Assembly (NCBI GenBank): GCA_021741585.1
Contig: JAIOXN010000001.1
Span: 62,001-126,000 of the forward strand
Reading direction: 5' to 3'
Source: Aquiluna sp.
GTDB taxonomy: Bacteria > Actinomycetota > Actinomycetes > Actinomycetales > Microbacteriaceae
Length of the DNA stretch: 64,000 bases
Made by a program: the position numbers and the translations under genes. The notes under the pieces are model-generated. The model saw only the letters and a program-made list of their open reading frames with translations. It searched no databases and was not told the origin of the DNA. This document shows, piece after piece, positions 17,295 through 25,388 of the stretch (within the stretch, counting starts at the first letter, position 1; each line of letters opens with the position of its first letter).

Positions 17295-18254
17295 TTAGTC
17301 CTCATTCTCTGGTTTTTGGATGCCCAGTAGCGCACTCTGGGCAAACCCGAATACCGCCAGCCTTGCCTCTTTAGGTGCTATCACTCTAACTTGACCGCCG
17401 TATCGAGTGATGTGGCGACCCAGCGAAGCGAGGTTACCGATTCGAATCGTGCCGTGATACTCCCCGGTTATCAACTCTGGCCGCTGGCTTGTAGGAAAAT
17501 TCCAGAAAATCTCTGCCGCTTCGGGTTTGGCTATAACCTGCACTTCAATCTGCTGATTGGCTTCGCCATAAACATTCTCTGAAATTTCGGCAGCCAACGC
17601 ATCTTGAGATATGGCTTCACCGGTAGCCGTGAGTTTGATCATGCGATCAAGTCGGAAAGAACGAACCTCCAGGTTTTGTCTGCACCAACCGCGCAGGTAG
17701 TGGCGCTTGCCAAGAAAATCAATGCGGAGCGGATCAATTTGTCTCATTGAAGTCTCACCCTTCTGATTTCTGTATTCACAAGATATGCTCACGCCGCTTC
17801 GGATTGCATCGCGAAGCAAATCGAGTTCGGTATTTTTTGAAAAATTACTCTCAACCTGGACTGGCGTCACCGAATGGATCAGTTTTCTGCGGAGAGTCTC
17901 AAGATCGGTATTGTTCTCAAAACCAGGTAGCGAGCTCAGATACTCGAGCCCCGTGCCAAGAGCAACTGCTTGGCGCTGGGATAACACCGGCGGCCTGGTC
18001 AGGTTACTTCGGCCGGGCGTAAAGCTAACTTCTCCCTCTTCCAACAGCCAATCTTGAACTTCAAAGTGGGTCTCATAATTCGCAATATCCTCGCTGTTGG
18101 CAATTACCTTCACTGCTTTTTCGATTGCCCTTTCACTCACATCAAAGTGATTCGCAAGCTCAGTTACCTGCATTGAGCCGTCTCTGAGAACGATTCCAAC
18201 TATCGATAAGGCTAAGTTGAACAGCTCATCCGCGTCGAGTTCTTGTTTAGGCAT
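17295..18254 (-). CDS. pafC: WYL-domain transcriptional regulator PafC
   Basis: 319-aa partner of PafB; in mycobacteria the PafBC heterodimer activates the LexA-independent DNA-damage response. It has an N-terminal winged-helix region (about 10-60, MQVTELANHFDVSERAIEKAVKVI), a WYL core (EYRNQKGETSMRQIDPLRIDFLGKRHYLRGWCRQ), and a C-terminal WCX-like region. It overlaps pafB by 8 bp. The usual proteasome-ligase genes are absent from this locus. Confidence 0.9.
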   Translation of the reverse strand: MPKQELDADELFNLALSIVGIVLRDGSMQVTELANHFDVSERAIEKAVKVIANSEDIANYETHFEVQDWLLEEGEVSFTPGRSNLTRPPVLSQRQAVALGTGLEYLSSLPGFENNTDLETLRRKLIHSVTPVQVESNFSKNTELDLLRDAIRSGVSISCEYRNQKGETSMRQIDPLRIDFLGKRHYLRGWCRQNLEVRSFRLDRMIKLTATGEAISQDALAAEISENVYGEANQQIEVQVIAKPEAAEIFWNFPTSQRPELITGEYHGTIRIGNLASLGRHITRYGGQVRVIAPKEARLAVFGFAQSALLGIQKPENED

Positions 18255-19188
18255 GCAGTTCCACCACCCTCAAAAGGCTCTCGGAAATCCTCTTTGCAAG
18301 GGAAGTGGGCTCCAGCACCACAAGATCTGATCCGTATTCCATTAAGTCCTCGGCCAATAGCGCCTCGTCCATGTAATTCAGATCGACGATCAACTCAGGG
18401 CCGGGATTAAAATGCCAGAAAGCCTCGGTGTCGGGAGCTATTTCTATCTTGGCTACTTGGTTCTCAACGTGTATTAATAGCTCAGCTTCGGCCTGATCAA
18501 TAGCCGCTAGAGATACCACGGTGGCAGAGTCCGGGAGTTCACTCACACTGGATACGATCCGTCGAAGCAAAAAGTTCTTTATTTGCCCATTCTCATCCGC
18601 AAGCAACACCCACTCCCCTGCTAATTGGCGAAGTTTCTTGGGTGACACTTCGCGAATCTGTTCGCTTAGATCCGCTTTGCGGTAGTTGAACCTGGCCATC
18701 TGATTCATTGAAATGGAATTTGCAAGTGGAGCGAATGCAGGATGCTGGGCAAGTAGTCTTGGCGACAACATTGCAAGGTCTGTGCTCATCGGAATCAAGC
18801 CAAGTGACCGCAATCTCATAATTCCGGATCTGGCCGCATCCCCCATCATTTGGCTATTCCAAGCTTTGCCCGCGATTTCCAGAAGTTGGAGCATTTGTGG
18901 AGTTAGCTCAAAGTCCTCTGGCCATGAAAAACTGGAATGTTGTATTCGGTACCTTGCGGAATCGGTGTCATCAAATCCATCGTTGCCGATAACTTCGAGA
19001 ATAAATCCCGCCTCGCGAATCGCACTCTTATCGCGATCAAACATCTTCTCTCGCGCAGCATCTGAACCAGCCTGCGCGTAAGCAGTGACGGCTTGAAAAA
19101 GTTCGTTTTTGCTTAGCCCGAGACTGGGTCGTGAAAGCAAACAGCAGGTGAGGGTTACTAACCGCTCAGCAGGAGTTTGCTTATACAA
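18247..19188 (-). CDS. pafB: WYL-domain transcriptional regulator PafB
   Basis: 313-aa WYL/winged-helix protein, first of the pafB-pafC pair. The N-terminal helix-turn-helix (residues about 5-60, PAERLVTLTCCLLSRPSLGLSKNELFQAV) and a WYL-type central domain (ISMNQMARFNYRKAD...PKKLRQLAGEWVLLADENGQ) are visible. The core Trp-Tyr-Leu tripeptide is degenerate (EWVLL), as in many PafB proteins. The start is TTG 3 nt after the FKBP stop. It probably acts with PafC on promoters of repair genes; uvrABC in this window would be a plausible target, by inference. Confidence 0.9.
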   Translation of the reverse strand: MYKQTPAERLVTLTCCLLSRPSLGLSKNELFQAVTAYAQAGSDAAREKMFDRDKSAIREAGFILEVIGNDGFDDTDSARYRIQHSSFSWPEDFELTPQMLQLLEIAGKAWNSQMMGDAARSGIMRLRSLGLIPMSTDLAMLSPRLLAQHPAFAPLANSISMNQMARFNYRKADLSEQIREVSPKKLRQLAGEWVLLADENGQIKNFLLRRIVSSVSELPDSATVVSLAAIDQAEAELLIHVENQVAKIEIAPDTEAFWHFNPGPELIVDLNYMDEALLAEDLMEYGSDLVVLEPTSLAKRISESLLRVVELHA

Positions 19189-19191
19189 GGA

Positions 19192-20169
19192 CTATTCCTT
19201 GCCCAGAATATCCACAACGAAGATCAGCGTTGAATTGGCAGGAATCGAACCCTGTGCATTAGCGCCGTATCCCATTTCTGGCGGAATCACGGCTATTACC
19301 TGTGAACCTACCGTCTCACCCTCAAGAGTCTCTACAAAACCCTCAATTAGGGAGTCAACTGAAACAGGGAAGGAGGCCGGAGCTCCCTTCTCCCACGATG
19401 AATCAAACTGAGTGCCTTCCCAGGTCCAGCCTGAGTAATGAACAACCACGGTGTCACCTAGAGCGATGGCTTCACCTGCACCCTTGATTAGGGTGCTTTT
19501 CTGAAACTCAGTTGGGGCATCGCTAGTTGGAATCTGAACCCCTGGCTGTCCAGATGGAGCAAGGATCACAGTCGGCAAACCCGAAGCCGGAGTCTGGCTA
19601 TCCCCGACAGCCCTTGGAAGATAGGCCGAAACAACATCAAACACGAAAATTACGCCATCCTCTGCGCTAATTCCAAGGCTCTCAATTCCCACTCCGCCGT
19701 GTGCGTTCTGAGCGTTTAGCAAAATAGCAACTCGAGATCCAACCTGAACGCCAGTCAAAGCCTTGCAGAAATCAGGAGCAGCGCCGTCGATTAGGTCCTG
19801 GACAATATAGTTCTCGGTACCAAACTCACTGCCTTGAAATTGCTCTCCGGTTGCAGCATTGAAGCCTGTGAAGTGCAACGCAACCCTCTGGCTACCAACA
19901 ATCACGCCTTGATCGCCCTCAATTACAACTTTGGTCTCAACACCTGTGCCTGACAGTGGTGTTGGGAAGGTCACCTCAGGGTTTGTTCCATATTCGCCGG
20001 CGACCTCGATCTGATCAACCGCAGAACCGCCTGTAAAAGATTCGCATGAGTTTTCAAGCCCTGCGCTCATCGCGGCGTAAGAGGTTGGGTCTTTCGCCAC
20101 CTCAGGCTCGGCAGAGCAGCCTGCCAAGAAAATGGTTGGAAGGATTAGAAGGGTTGCTAGTTTGCGCAA
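19192..20169 (-). CDS. Lipoprotein with two FKBP-type peptidyl-prolyl isomerase domains
   Basis: 325 aa. A signal peptide ends in lipobox LAGC (C18). Two FKBP modules follow: the first (about 85-190, VALHFTGFNAATGEQFQGS...) looks degenerate, and the second (about 235-323, VVVHYSGWTWEGTQFDSSWEKG...LIEGFVETLEGETVGSQVIAVIPPEMGYG) keeps the catalytic-pocket pattern. It is likely an extracytoplasmic folding factor; Lnt in this window would complete its acylation. The start is TTG with an AAAGG about 10 nt upstream. It lies between trmI and pafB, where other Actinobacteria keep pup-proteasome genes. Confidence 0.9.
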   Translation of the reverse strand: MRKLATLLILPTIFLAGCSAEPEVAKDPTSYAAMSAGLENSCESFTGGSAVDQIEVAGEYGTNPEVTFPTPLSGTGVETKVVIEGDQGVIVGSQRVALHFTGFNAATGEQFQGSEFGTENYIVQDLIDGAAPDFCKALTGVQVGSRVAILLNAQNAHGGVGIESLGISAEDGVIFVFDVVSAYLPRAVGDSQTPASGLPTVILAPSGQPGVQIPTSDAPTEFQKSTLIKGAGEAIALGDTVVVHYSGWTWEGTQFDSSWEKGAPASFPVSVDSLIEGFVETLEGETVGSQVIAVIPPEMGYGANAQGSIPANSTLIFVVDILGKE

Positions 20170-20194
20170 TTGATTAACCTTTGTATTCGTTGGA

Positions 20195-21157
20195 CTAATT
20201 CTGCTGGTCTTGCGAGGTCTTTGTGACCTTGCGGACTGTTTTTCTCAGTTTTTTCTCACTAATCGCGCGCTGACCGATTGAGTCAGGCAACCAAATTTCC
20301 ATGTCTTGATCGCTGTAATCGGTCTTTGAGGCCCGTCTGGCTTTGAATGCGGGCAGCTCCACTCCCGGAGCTAGGCGCCTTGCAGAAAGCAAGAAGCCAG
20401 AATGACCAATCATGCGATGATCTGGCCTGACGGCCAGTCCCTCAACGTGCCAACCTCGAACCAAAGACTCCCAAGCGTGTGGATCTGTAAACCCACCGTG
20501 AGACTTGATTTCTTCGACAGTTCTAGAAAGCTGCGTCACGGTTGCCACATAGCAAATCAATAATCCCCCGGGTTTCAGGGCGGTTGCCACCGCATCAACA
20601 CATTCCCAAGGAGCCAACATGTCCAGAACAGCACGATCGGCACTGTGCTCGGCAACAGTCTCAGGTAATACTTCTTGAAGGGAACCCAGGGTAATGTTCC
20701 AGTTGCTTGGCACCCTGCCCAGGTGATTCTCAACATTGCCACGGGCAATTTGAGCAAACTCTTCTCGTCTTTCGAAAGAGTGCAAAAAGCCAGTTTCTCC
20801 AATTGAACGCAAGAGGTAGCTAGATAGCGCTCCTGATCCTACGCCGGCTTCGATGACCACAGCTCCCGGGAAAATGTCTCCCTCGACGATGATCTGGCCC
20901 GCATCTTTTGGATAAACAATTGCTGCACCGCGAGGCATTGAGAGTACGTAGTCGGTAAGTAATGGCTTTAGCGCAAGATACTCAATACCGTTCTGGTTCT
21001 TTATAACCACGCCCTGAGGCTGCCCGATGATGTCATCGTGCATCAGATCGCCCCTGTGGGTTCCGTATCGGGCACCTTCAATGAGGGTAATCGTGCTCAG
21101 TCGGCCCTTTGGCCCGGTTAGTTGTACCCGATCGCCGGGCTGAAAAACTTCCATCAC
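20195..21157 (-). CDS. trmI: tRNA (adenine(58)-N1)-methyltransferase TrmI
   Basis: 320-aa class I SAM methyltransferase that forms m1A58 in the tRNA T-loop. It has an N-terminal beta-barrel domain (FQPGDRVQLTGPKGRLSTITL) and a Rossmann domain with the SAM motif VVIEAGVGSGALSSYLLR (about 100-117), then FERREEFA and VLDMLAPWE. It begins GTG-ATG; either may be the start, and both overlap the upstream HAD gene stop. In other Actinobacteria it is next to the proteasome ATPase gene, which is missing here. Confidence 0.93.
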   Translation of the reverse strand: MMEVFQPGDRVQLTGPKGRLSTITLIEGARYGTHRGDLMHDDIIGQPQGVVIKNQNGIEYLALKPLLTDYVLSMPRGAAIVYPKDAGQIIVEGDIFPGAVVIEAGVGSGALSSYLLRSIGETGFLHSFERREEFAQIARGNVENHLGRVPSNWNITLGSLQEVLPETVAEHSADRAVLDMLAPWECVDAVATALKPGGLLICYVATVTQLSRTVEEIKSHGGFTDPHAWESLVRGWHVEGLAVRPDHRMIGHSGFLLSARRLAPGVELPAFKARRASKTDYSDQDMEIWLPDSIGQRAISEKKLRKTVRKVTKTSQDQQN

Positions 21158-21819
21158 GAATGCCTCATCTCTTTGAGTTCTGCAAGGGTAAGTCCAACTA
21201 AAGTCGGAACGATTTTGCGATCTGAACCCTCAGGTAGGCGAATTAAGTTGGGAACTCCGATTGCGAAAGTGCCTGCTGCAACCGCTGAAGCAAGGCCGGT
21301 ACTTGAATCCTCAAACGCAATGCAATCTTGGGGTTCAACTGACAGTAATTCTGCGGCCTTCAAATAGGGCTCTGGATGAGGCTTTCCGAATCGTACGTCA
21401 TCGCCTGCAACCACAACATCAAAAGCTTCGAATGGGATTTGGTCAACCACTGCCATTGCCATGCGCTTCATGGACATCGTCACCAATGCGGTCTTGATCC
21501 CGGCCTGTTTCAGTTCAATGAGGAGTTCTAGGGCTCCTGGTCGAAAATGAAGTTGCTGCTGTAGCCGCTCGACCACCTCATTCGTCAGGCGGTCAATAAT
21601 CCCTTGAACCGAGAGGTTTTCGATGGAGAATTTCTCCTTCAACATGGCTGAGGAGTCATACAGCGACTTGCCAATCATCTCGTGGGCATTCTCTTCGGTC
21701 CAGGTGTGACCATAATCTGCAGCAAGGCTGGTTTCGCTCAATATCCAATACGGTTCAGAGTCGATTAGGGTGCCGTCCATGTCAAAAAGGACGGCTGCGG
21801 GGAAAGTGGATTCAGACAT
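21154..21819 (-). CDS. HAD-family hydrolase, beta-phosphoglucomutase-like
   Basis: 221-aa haloacid dehalogenase superfamily phosphatase or mutase. Motif I DMDGTLIDSE (15-24), motif II TMSMKR, motif III FGKPHPEPYLKA (K145-type lysine) and motif IV CIAFEDSSTG are all present, with a helical cap after motif I. The substrate cannot be told: this subgroup includes sugar phosphatases and beta-phosphoglucomutases. First gene of the block leading to trmI; a TAGACT -10 box lies 8 nt before its ATG. Confidence 0.88.
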   Translation of the reverse strand: MSESTFPAAVLFDMDGTLIDSEPYWILSETSLAADYGHTWTEENAHEMIGKSLYDSSAMLKEKFSIENLSVQGIIDRLTNEVVERLQQQLHFRPGALELLIELKQAGIKTALVTMSMKRMAMAVVDQIPFEAFDVVVAGDDVRFGKPHPEPYLKAAELLSVEPQDCIAFEDSSTGLASAVAAGTFAIGVPNLIRLPEGSDRKIVPTLVGLTLAELKEMRHS

Positions 21820-21827
21820 CGAGGGTA

Positions 21828-21833
21828 AGTCTA
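21828..21833 (-). promoter_or_regulatory. -10 box upstream of the HAD-trmI unit
   Basis: TAGACT on the minus strand, 8 nt before the ATG at 21819, giving a leader of 0-2 nt. Confidence 0.5.
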
Positions 21834-21854
21834 GTTAGTAGCTTGAATTAGAGT

Positions 21855-22721
21855 TTGATTGCTGAGATAGGAGCGCCATTGCTTTCGGGAAGAATTTTGC
21901 TTGTTGCCTTCGAGGGCTGGAACGATGCCACAGAAGGTGCTTCCGGCGCACTCAAGGCAATTGCCAATCAGGTTCAAGCGCAAACTCTAGAAGCGGTTGA
22001 TCCAGAGGATTATTACGATTTCCAATTCTCACGCCCAATGATTGAAACTGATCCTGAGGGCAATCGAATCCTTACTTGGCCAGGAACCCAGTTGTTGCAG
22101 GCGTCGGCTGAGAAACTCTCCGAAAACCCTGCCCTCGAGCGACTCTATTTGTTGCTTGGGATTGAACCATCTAGGCGCTGGCTCAGCTTTGCCGCTGAAG
22201 TCCAAGAAATGATTGAAGATCGCGAAATCGACGCCGTAATAATGCTTGGGGCAATGCTCGCCGATGTTCCACACACTCGCCCGATGCCGGTGTTCAAATC
22301 ATCCCAAAATCCAGATTTCATAAAGCTTTTTGATCTGGAGCTTTCGACCTACGAGGGTCCGGTGGGCATAAACACGGTCTTAGGTCAAACCTTTGAGGCA
22401 GCAGGCATTCCGGTGCTCTCGCTTTGGGGTTCTGTTCCGCACTACGTTCACAACTCTTCCAACCCAAAGGCCGCCCTTGGTTTTTTGAATGAGCTTCAGT
22501 CTCTGATTGGGTTTAGTTTCGACACGTCTGAGTTGGCTGAGCAAGCCTTTGAGTGGGAGCGCGGCATCGATGACATTGCTGAAGGCGATGACGAGATGAC
22601 CGTATACGTGAGCCAACTAGAGAAACAAAGAGACGCTTTTGATTCCGAACAGGCCTCAGGAGATGCACTTGCTCGCGAGTTTGAGAAGTACCTAAAAGAT
22701 AATCCTGAATCAGAGAGCTAA
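21855..22721 (+). CDS. PAC2-family protein
   Basis: 288-aa protein of the PAC2 (proteasome assembly chaperone 2-like) family common in Actinobacteria. It shows ILLVAFEGWNDATEGASGALKAIA near the N terminus, VIMLGAMLADVPHTRPMPV, and GINTVLGQTFEAAGIPVLSLWGSVPHYV, with a helical acidic C terminus. The biochemical function is unknown. The TTG start is the only candidate in the expected place and has no clear SD, so the start is uncertain. The 3' end overlaps convergent uppP by 4 bp. Confidence 0.85.
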   Translation: MIAEIGAPLLSGRILLVAFEGWNDATEGASGALKAIANQVQAQTLEAVDPEDYYDFQFSRPMIETDPEGNRILTWPGTQLLQASAEKLSENPALERLYLLLGIEPSRRWLSFAAEVQEMIEDREIDAVIMLGAMLADVPHTRPMPVFKSSQNPDFIKLFDLELSTYEGPVGINTVLGQTFEAAGIPVLSLWGSVPHYVHNSSNPKAALGFLNELQSLIGFSFDTSELAEQAFEWERGIDDIAEGDDEMTVYVSQLEKQRDAFDSEQASGDALAREFEKYLKDNPESES

Positions 22722-23545
22722 ATAGCCCCCACCCAGAGTGCTAACAGCAAGAGGCTCCCCAATAGGACCCGGTAGATAACAAATGGCAGGAATGATCCTT
22801 TGGTTAGGTATTTCAGAAACCAGGCAATAACCGCATAGCCTGAGACAAAGGCCACGATAGTTGCCGCAAAAGTGCCCAGAAGCAGTTCTTGGGGCAGATC
22901 CTGGTAGCTCTTGGCAAATTGGTAGATACCTGAACCCAAGACCGCAGGAATGGCCAACAGGAAGCTAAAACGTGCAGCAGCTTCGCGAGTGAAGCCCATG
23001 GCGAGACCAACAGTGATACTGCCACCTGAGCGTGATACTCCAGGAATCAATGCCAGAGCTTGACCCAGGCCAAAAACAAGGCCCGATTTCACGTTGAGTT
23101 GTGTCAGTGACTTGGTTTTTTTGGAAAAGCGGTCTGCAACACCTAATAACAAACCAAAGACAATCAACATCACACCGATGACCCAGAGCTGTCTAACATC
23201 GCTCTCAATGAAGTCGCTGAAGCTTAGCCCCAAGATGACTACCGGCAGAGAGCCTAGAATCACTAGCCAACCAAGGCGAGATTGTTCATGCTGACTCCCC
23301 CAGGGCTTCAGAGCATCTTTGAAAAAAGCTCTAAGGATTTCAATGATGGTTTTGAAGAAGTAGCTGACCACAGCAATCTCTGTGCCAATTTGGATGGTTG
23401 CAATAAATGCTGTTAGTTCGGGCTTGGAGATTTGGGATAGTCCAAGTAGCTCCTGTGCAATTTGAACGTGAGCGCTAGAAGAAATTGGTAAAAACTCCGT
23501 GAGCCCTTGGATAAGGCCCAGGAGTAATGCTTCTAATAGGGTCAT
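22718..23545 (-). CDS. uppP: Undecaprenyl-diphosphate phosphatase
   Basis: 275-aa BacA/UppP membrane enzyme recycling undecaprenyl pyrophosphate to the carrier lipid for peptidoglycan. It has the first active-site motif GLTEFLPISSSAH (about 14-26), the second PGVSRSGGSITVGLA (about 168-182), and about seven or eight helices. The ATG overlaps the TGA/TAA of the preceding 67-aa gene by 4 bp, so the two are co-translated. BacA-type proteins confer basal bacitracin tolerance. Confidence 0.96.
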   Translation of the reverse strand: MTLLEALLLGLIQGLTEFLPISSSAHVQIAQELLGLSQISKPELTAFIATIQIGTEIAVVSYFFKTIIEILRAFFKDALKPWGSQHEQSRLGWLVILGSLPVVILGLSFSDFIESDVRQLWVIGVMLIVFGLLLGVADRFSKKTKSLTQLNVKSGLVFGLGQALALIPGVSRSGGSITVGLAMGFTREAAARFSFLLAIPAVLGSGIYQFAKSYQDLPQELLLGTFAATIVAFVSGYAVIAWFLKYLTKGSFLPFVIYRVLLGSLLLLALWVGAI

Positions 23546-23745
23546 TCGTCTTCGGCGATAAGGGGTAGAACTTCCGAGAAGGCAACCTCTAGAACCTCTT
23601 CGTACTTTTCAAATGCATCAGCCACTTGATCGTAGGCCTCTTGAATTTCTTGGTCAGAGCCTTCTCGCTTAGAGGAGCAGGCATCCAGGTGGCGCTCAAG
23701 CGCTGCGACAAGTCTTTGTAGTGCTACTGCTGGCTCTTCATGCAT
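23542..23745 (-). CDS. Small acidic helical protein of unknown function upstream of uppP
   Basis: 67 aa, very acidic, predicted all-helical: EEPAVALQRLVAALERHLDAC then IQEAYDQVADAFEKYEEVLEVAF. No family recognised with confidence. It is supported as real by a TAGCGT -10 box exactly 6 nt before its ATG and by the 4-bp overlap with uppP. A role linked to uppP is inferred from coupling only. Confidence 0.72.
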   Translation of the reverse strand: MHEEPAVALQRLVAALERHLDACSSKREGSDQEIQEAYDQVADAFEKYEEVLEVAFSEVLPLIAEDE

Positions 23746-23751
23746 AGGACA

Positions 23752-23757
23752 ACGCTA
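23752..23757 (-). promoter_or_regulatory. -10 box, leaderless promoter of the 67-aa gene and uppP
   Basis: TAGCGT on the minus strand, 6 nt before ATG 23745. Confidence 0.5.
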
Positions 23758-23846
23758 TCGCCCAACGCCCGCTATTCCAAGTAACTTCAAACATTGGATT
23801 GCCTTAGGTGATAGATTGTCCTTCTGCTCAAATCAGAGCAGCACCG

Positions 23847-23929
23847 GTCCGGGTGGCGGAATGGCAGACGCGCTAGCTTGAGGTGCTAGTCCTCGATAGA
23901 GGGTAGGGGTTCAAGTCCCCTTTCGGACA
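23847..23929 (+). tRNA. tRNA-Leu (anticodon GAG)
   Basis: 83-nt class II tRNA. Acceptor GTCCGGG pairs with TTCGGAC (23922-23928, two G-U pairs), with discriminator A. Anticodon stem CTAGC/GCTAG encloses loop TTGAGGT with anticodon GAG, reading CTC and CTT. A long variable arm (CCTCGATAGAGG) and T-arm AGGGG-TTCAAGT-CCCCT follow. The 3' CCA is not encoded. Confidence 0.96.
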
Positions 23930-23974
23930 CAATTGCCCAATCGGCGCTCGCAATAAACTCCAAACTACAAAGGT

Positions 23975-23980
23975 TAGACT
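23975..23980 (+). promoter_or_regulatory. -10 box, leaderless promoter of the sirtuin gene
   Basis: TAGACT followed by TTGGCG (6 nt) and ATG 23987. This favours the ATG over the in-frame TTG at 23981, which would itself fall in the spacer. Confidence 0.55.
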
Positions 23981-23986
23981 TTGGCG

Positions 23987-24820
23987 ATGACCCCGGAAAA
24001 CCTCCCTACAGCGCTTAGCTTCAGCCTTGAGCACGCTCGGGATTTATTGATGGGCAAAACACTTGTTGCGATTTCCGGTGCTGGTATTTCCACCGATTCG
24101 GGCATCCCGGACTATCGCGGCGCCGGAAGGGTAGTTCGGCACCCACTTACGTTCGATGCATTCATGGGCTCAAAAGAAAACCAGGCTAGATATTGGGCCA
24201 GGAGCTTTGTTGGCTGGAGCCGAATTGTTGAAGCCAAGCCCAACGCTGGCCACTTCGCAATGGCGCAGGCGGAGAACGCCGGAAGGCTTGCAAAGGTAAT
24301 CACCCAGAACGTTGATGGGCTGCATCAGAAGGCAGGCTCCAAGTCAGTGTTGGAGCTGCATGGAAAGCTAAGCCAGGTGCTCTGCACCGGTTGCGGCGAC
24401 ATCCTCTCCAGAGAAGAGTTGGACGCTCGAATTTCTCAGCTGAATCCAACGCTGGTCCGATCTACAGAAGTTGAGTTCACTCCAGACGGTGATGCCGAGG
24501 TCGATGTTGGAAAAAACTTTCGAGTACCTGTCTGTGGGATCTGTTCCGGGCACTATAAGCCCGATGTAGTTTTCTTTGGTGAGCAGGTACCAGCTTCTAG
24601 GGTTGAGGCTGCAGAGAACGCAATTTCAAATGCCCAGGGGCTAATTGTTGCCGGCACGTCGCTAACCGTAAACAGCGGGCTGAGGTTGGTAAAACTTGCC
24701 AAGAAACGCCAGATTCCAATTGTGATTATCAATCAAGGCGAAACCAAGGGTGACAACTTGGCAGACGTAAAACTTTCAGCGTCTACATCTGAAATTCTGG
24801 GAGCGTTACTGAATGACTAA
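23987..24820 (+). CDS. cobB: Sir2-family NAD-dependent protein deacylase (sirtuin)
   Basis: 277-aa cytoplasmic sirtuin. NAD-binding GAGISTDSGIPDYRG at about 31-45, TQNVDGLHQKAGS at about 106-118, catalytic His at 125 (LELHG), zinc ligands C133, C136, C183, C186, and PDVVFFGE. The spacer between the zinc pairs is longer than usual and contains an acidic insertion (EVEFTPDGDAEVDVGK). I chose the ATG by the -10 spacing; an AAAGG before the TTG at 23981 would instead support a start two codons earlier. Overlaps the next gene by 8 bp. Confidence 0.93.
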   Translation: MTPENLPTALSFSLEHARDLLMGKTLVAISGAGISTDSGIPDYRGAGRVVRHPLTFDAFMGSKENQARYWARSFVGWSRIVEAKPNAGHFAMAQAENAGRLAKVITQNVDGLHQKAGSKSVLELHGKLSQVLCTGCGDILSREELDARISQLNPTLVRSTEVEFTPDGDAEVDVGKNFRVPVCGICSGHYKPDVVFFGEQVPASRVEAAENAISNAQGLIVAGTSLTVNSGLRLVKLAKKRQIPIVIINQGETKGDNLADVKLSASTSEILGALLND

Positions 24821-25388
24821 CACCTACCTGGGTTTGCTTCGACACGGGCAAACCGATTGGAATATCGATTTGCGCCTGCAGGGCACAACAGATATCCCAA
24901 TGAATGAAACCGGAATAGCCCAAATCACTAAAGCTGCCGAGGTGATTTCTAAATCAGACTGGGACATCATCCTGACCTCTCCCCTCGGAAGGGCTGTTCA
25001 CAGCGCCGAGCTCGTCAAACAACGGATTGGTGAGATAGAGCTAGCGGTCGAACCTCTTTTGCTTGAGAGATCATTTGGAATTGGCGAAGGCATGACGTAT
25101 GCCGAGTGGCAAAAAGATTTTGCGGATCTAGATCACATTCCTGGTGCCGAATCCAGACTTGCGGTTGAAAAACGGTCCGCAGACCTACTGGATCAACTAT
25201 TAGAAAAATATTCTGGGGCCAAGATTTTGGCGGTATCCCATGGCGCATTAATCAGAAGCGTCATTTCAAATGTCAGTCTTGGTGAAATTCCGCCAAAGGG
25301 CGAAAGGCTCCAAAATGCTTCGCTTCACAAGCTTCACCACACTGAAATCTGGAACCTAGAGGGTTGGGCCCCCGATCCTCTGGCATAG
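24813..25388 (+). CDS. Histidine phosphatase family protein
   Basis: 191-aa phosphoglycerate-mutase-like phosphatase. Catalytic LLRHGQTDWN (RHG, phospho-His) near residue 10, second arginine in LTSPLGRA, catalytic Glu in LLERSFGIGEGMTYAEW, and the late His in LAVSHGALIR. The actual substrate is unknown (sugar phosphates, nucleotides and alpha-ribazole phosphate are all possible). Coupled to the sirtuin gene by overlap. The last 33 bp overlap the convergent glycosyltransferase gene. Confidence 0.9.
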   Translation: MTNTYLGLLRHGQTDWNIDLRLQGTTDIPMNETGIAQITKAAEVISKSDWDIILTSPLGRAVHSAELVKQRIGEIELAVEPLLLERSFGIGEGMTYAEWQKDFADLDHIPGAESRLAVEKRSADLLDQLLEKYSGAKILAVSHGALIRSVISNVSLGEIPPKGERLQNASLHKLHHTEIWNLEGWAPDPLA

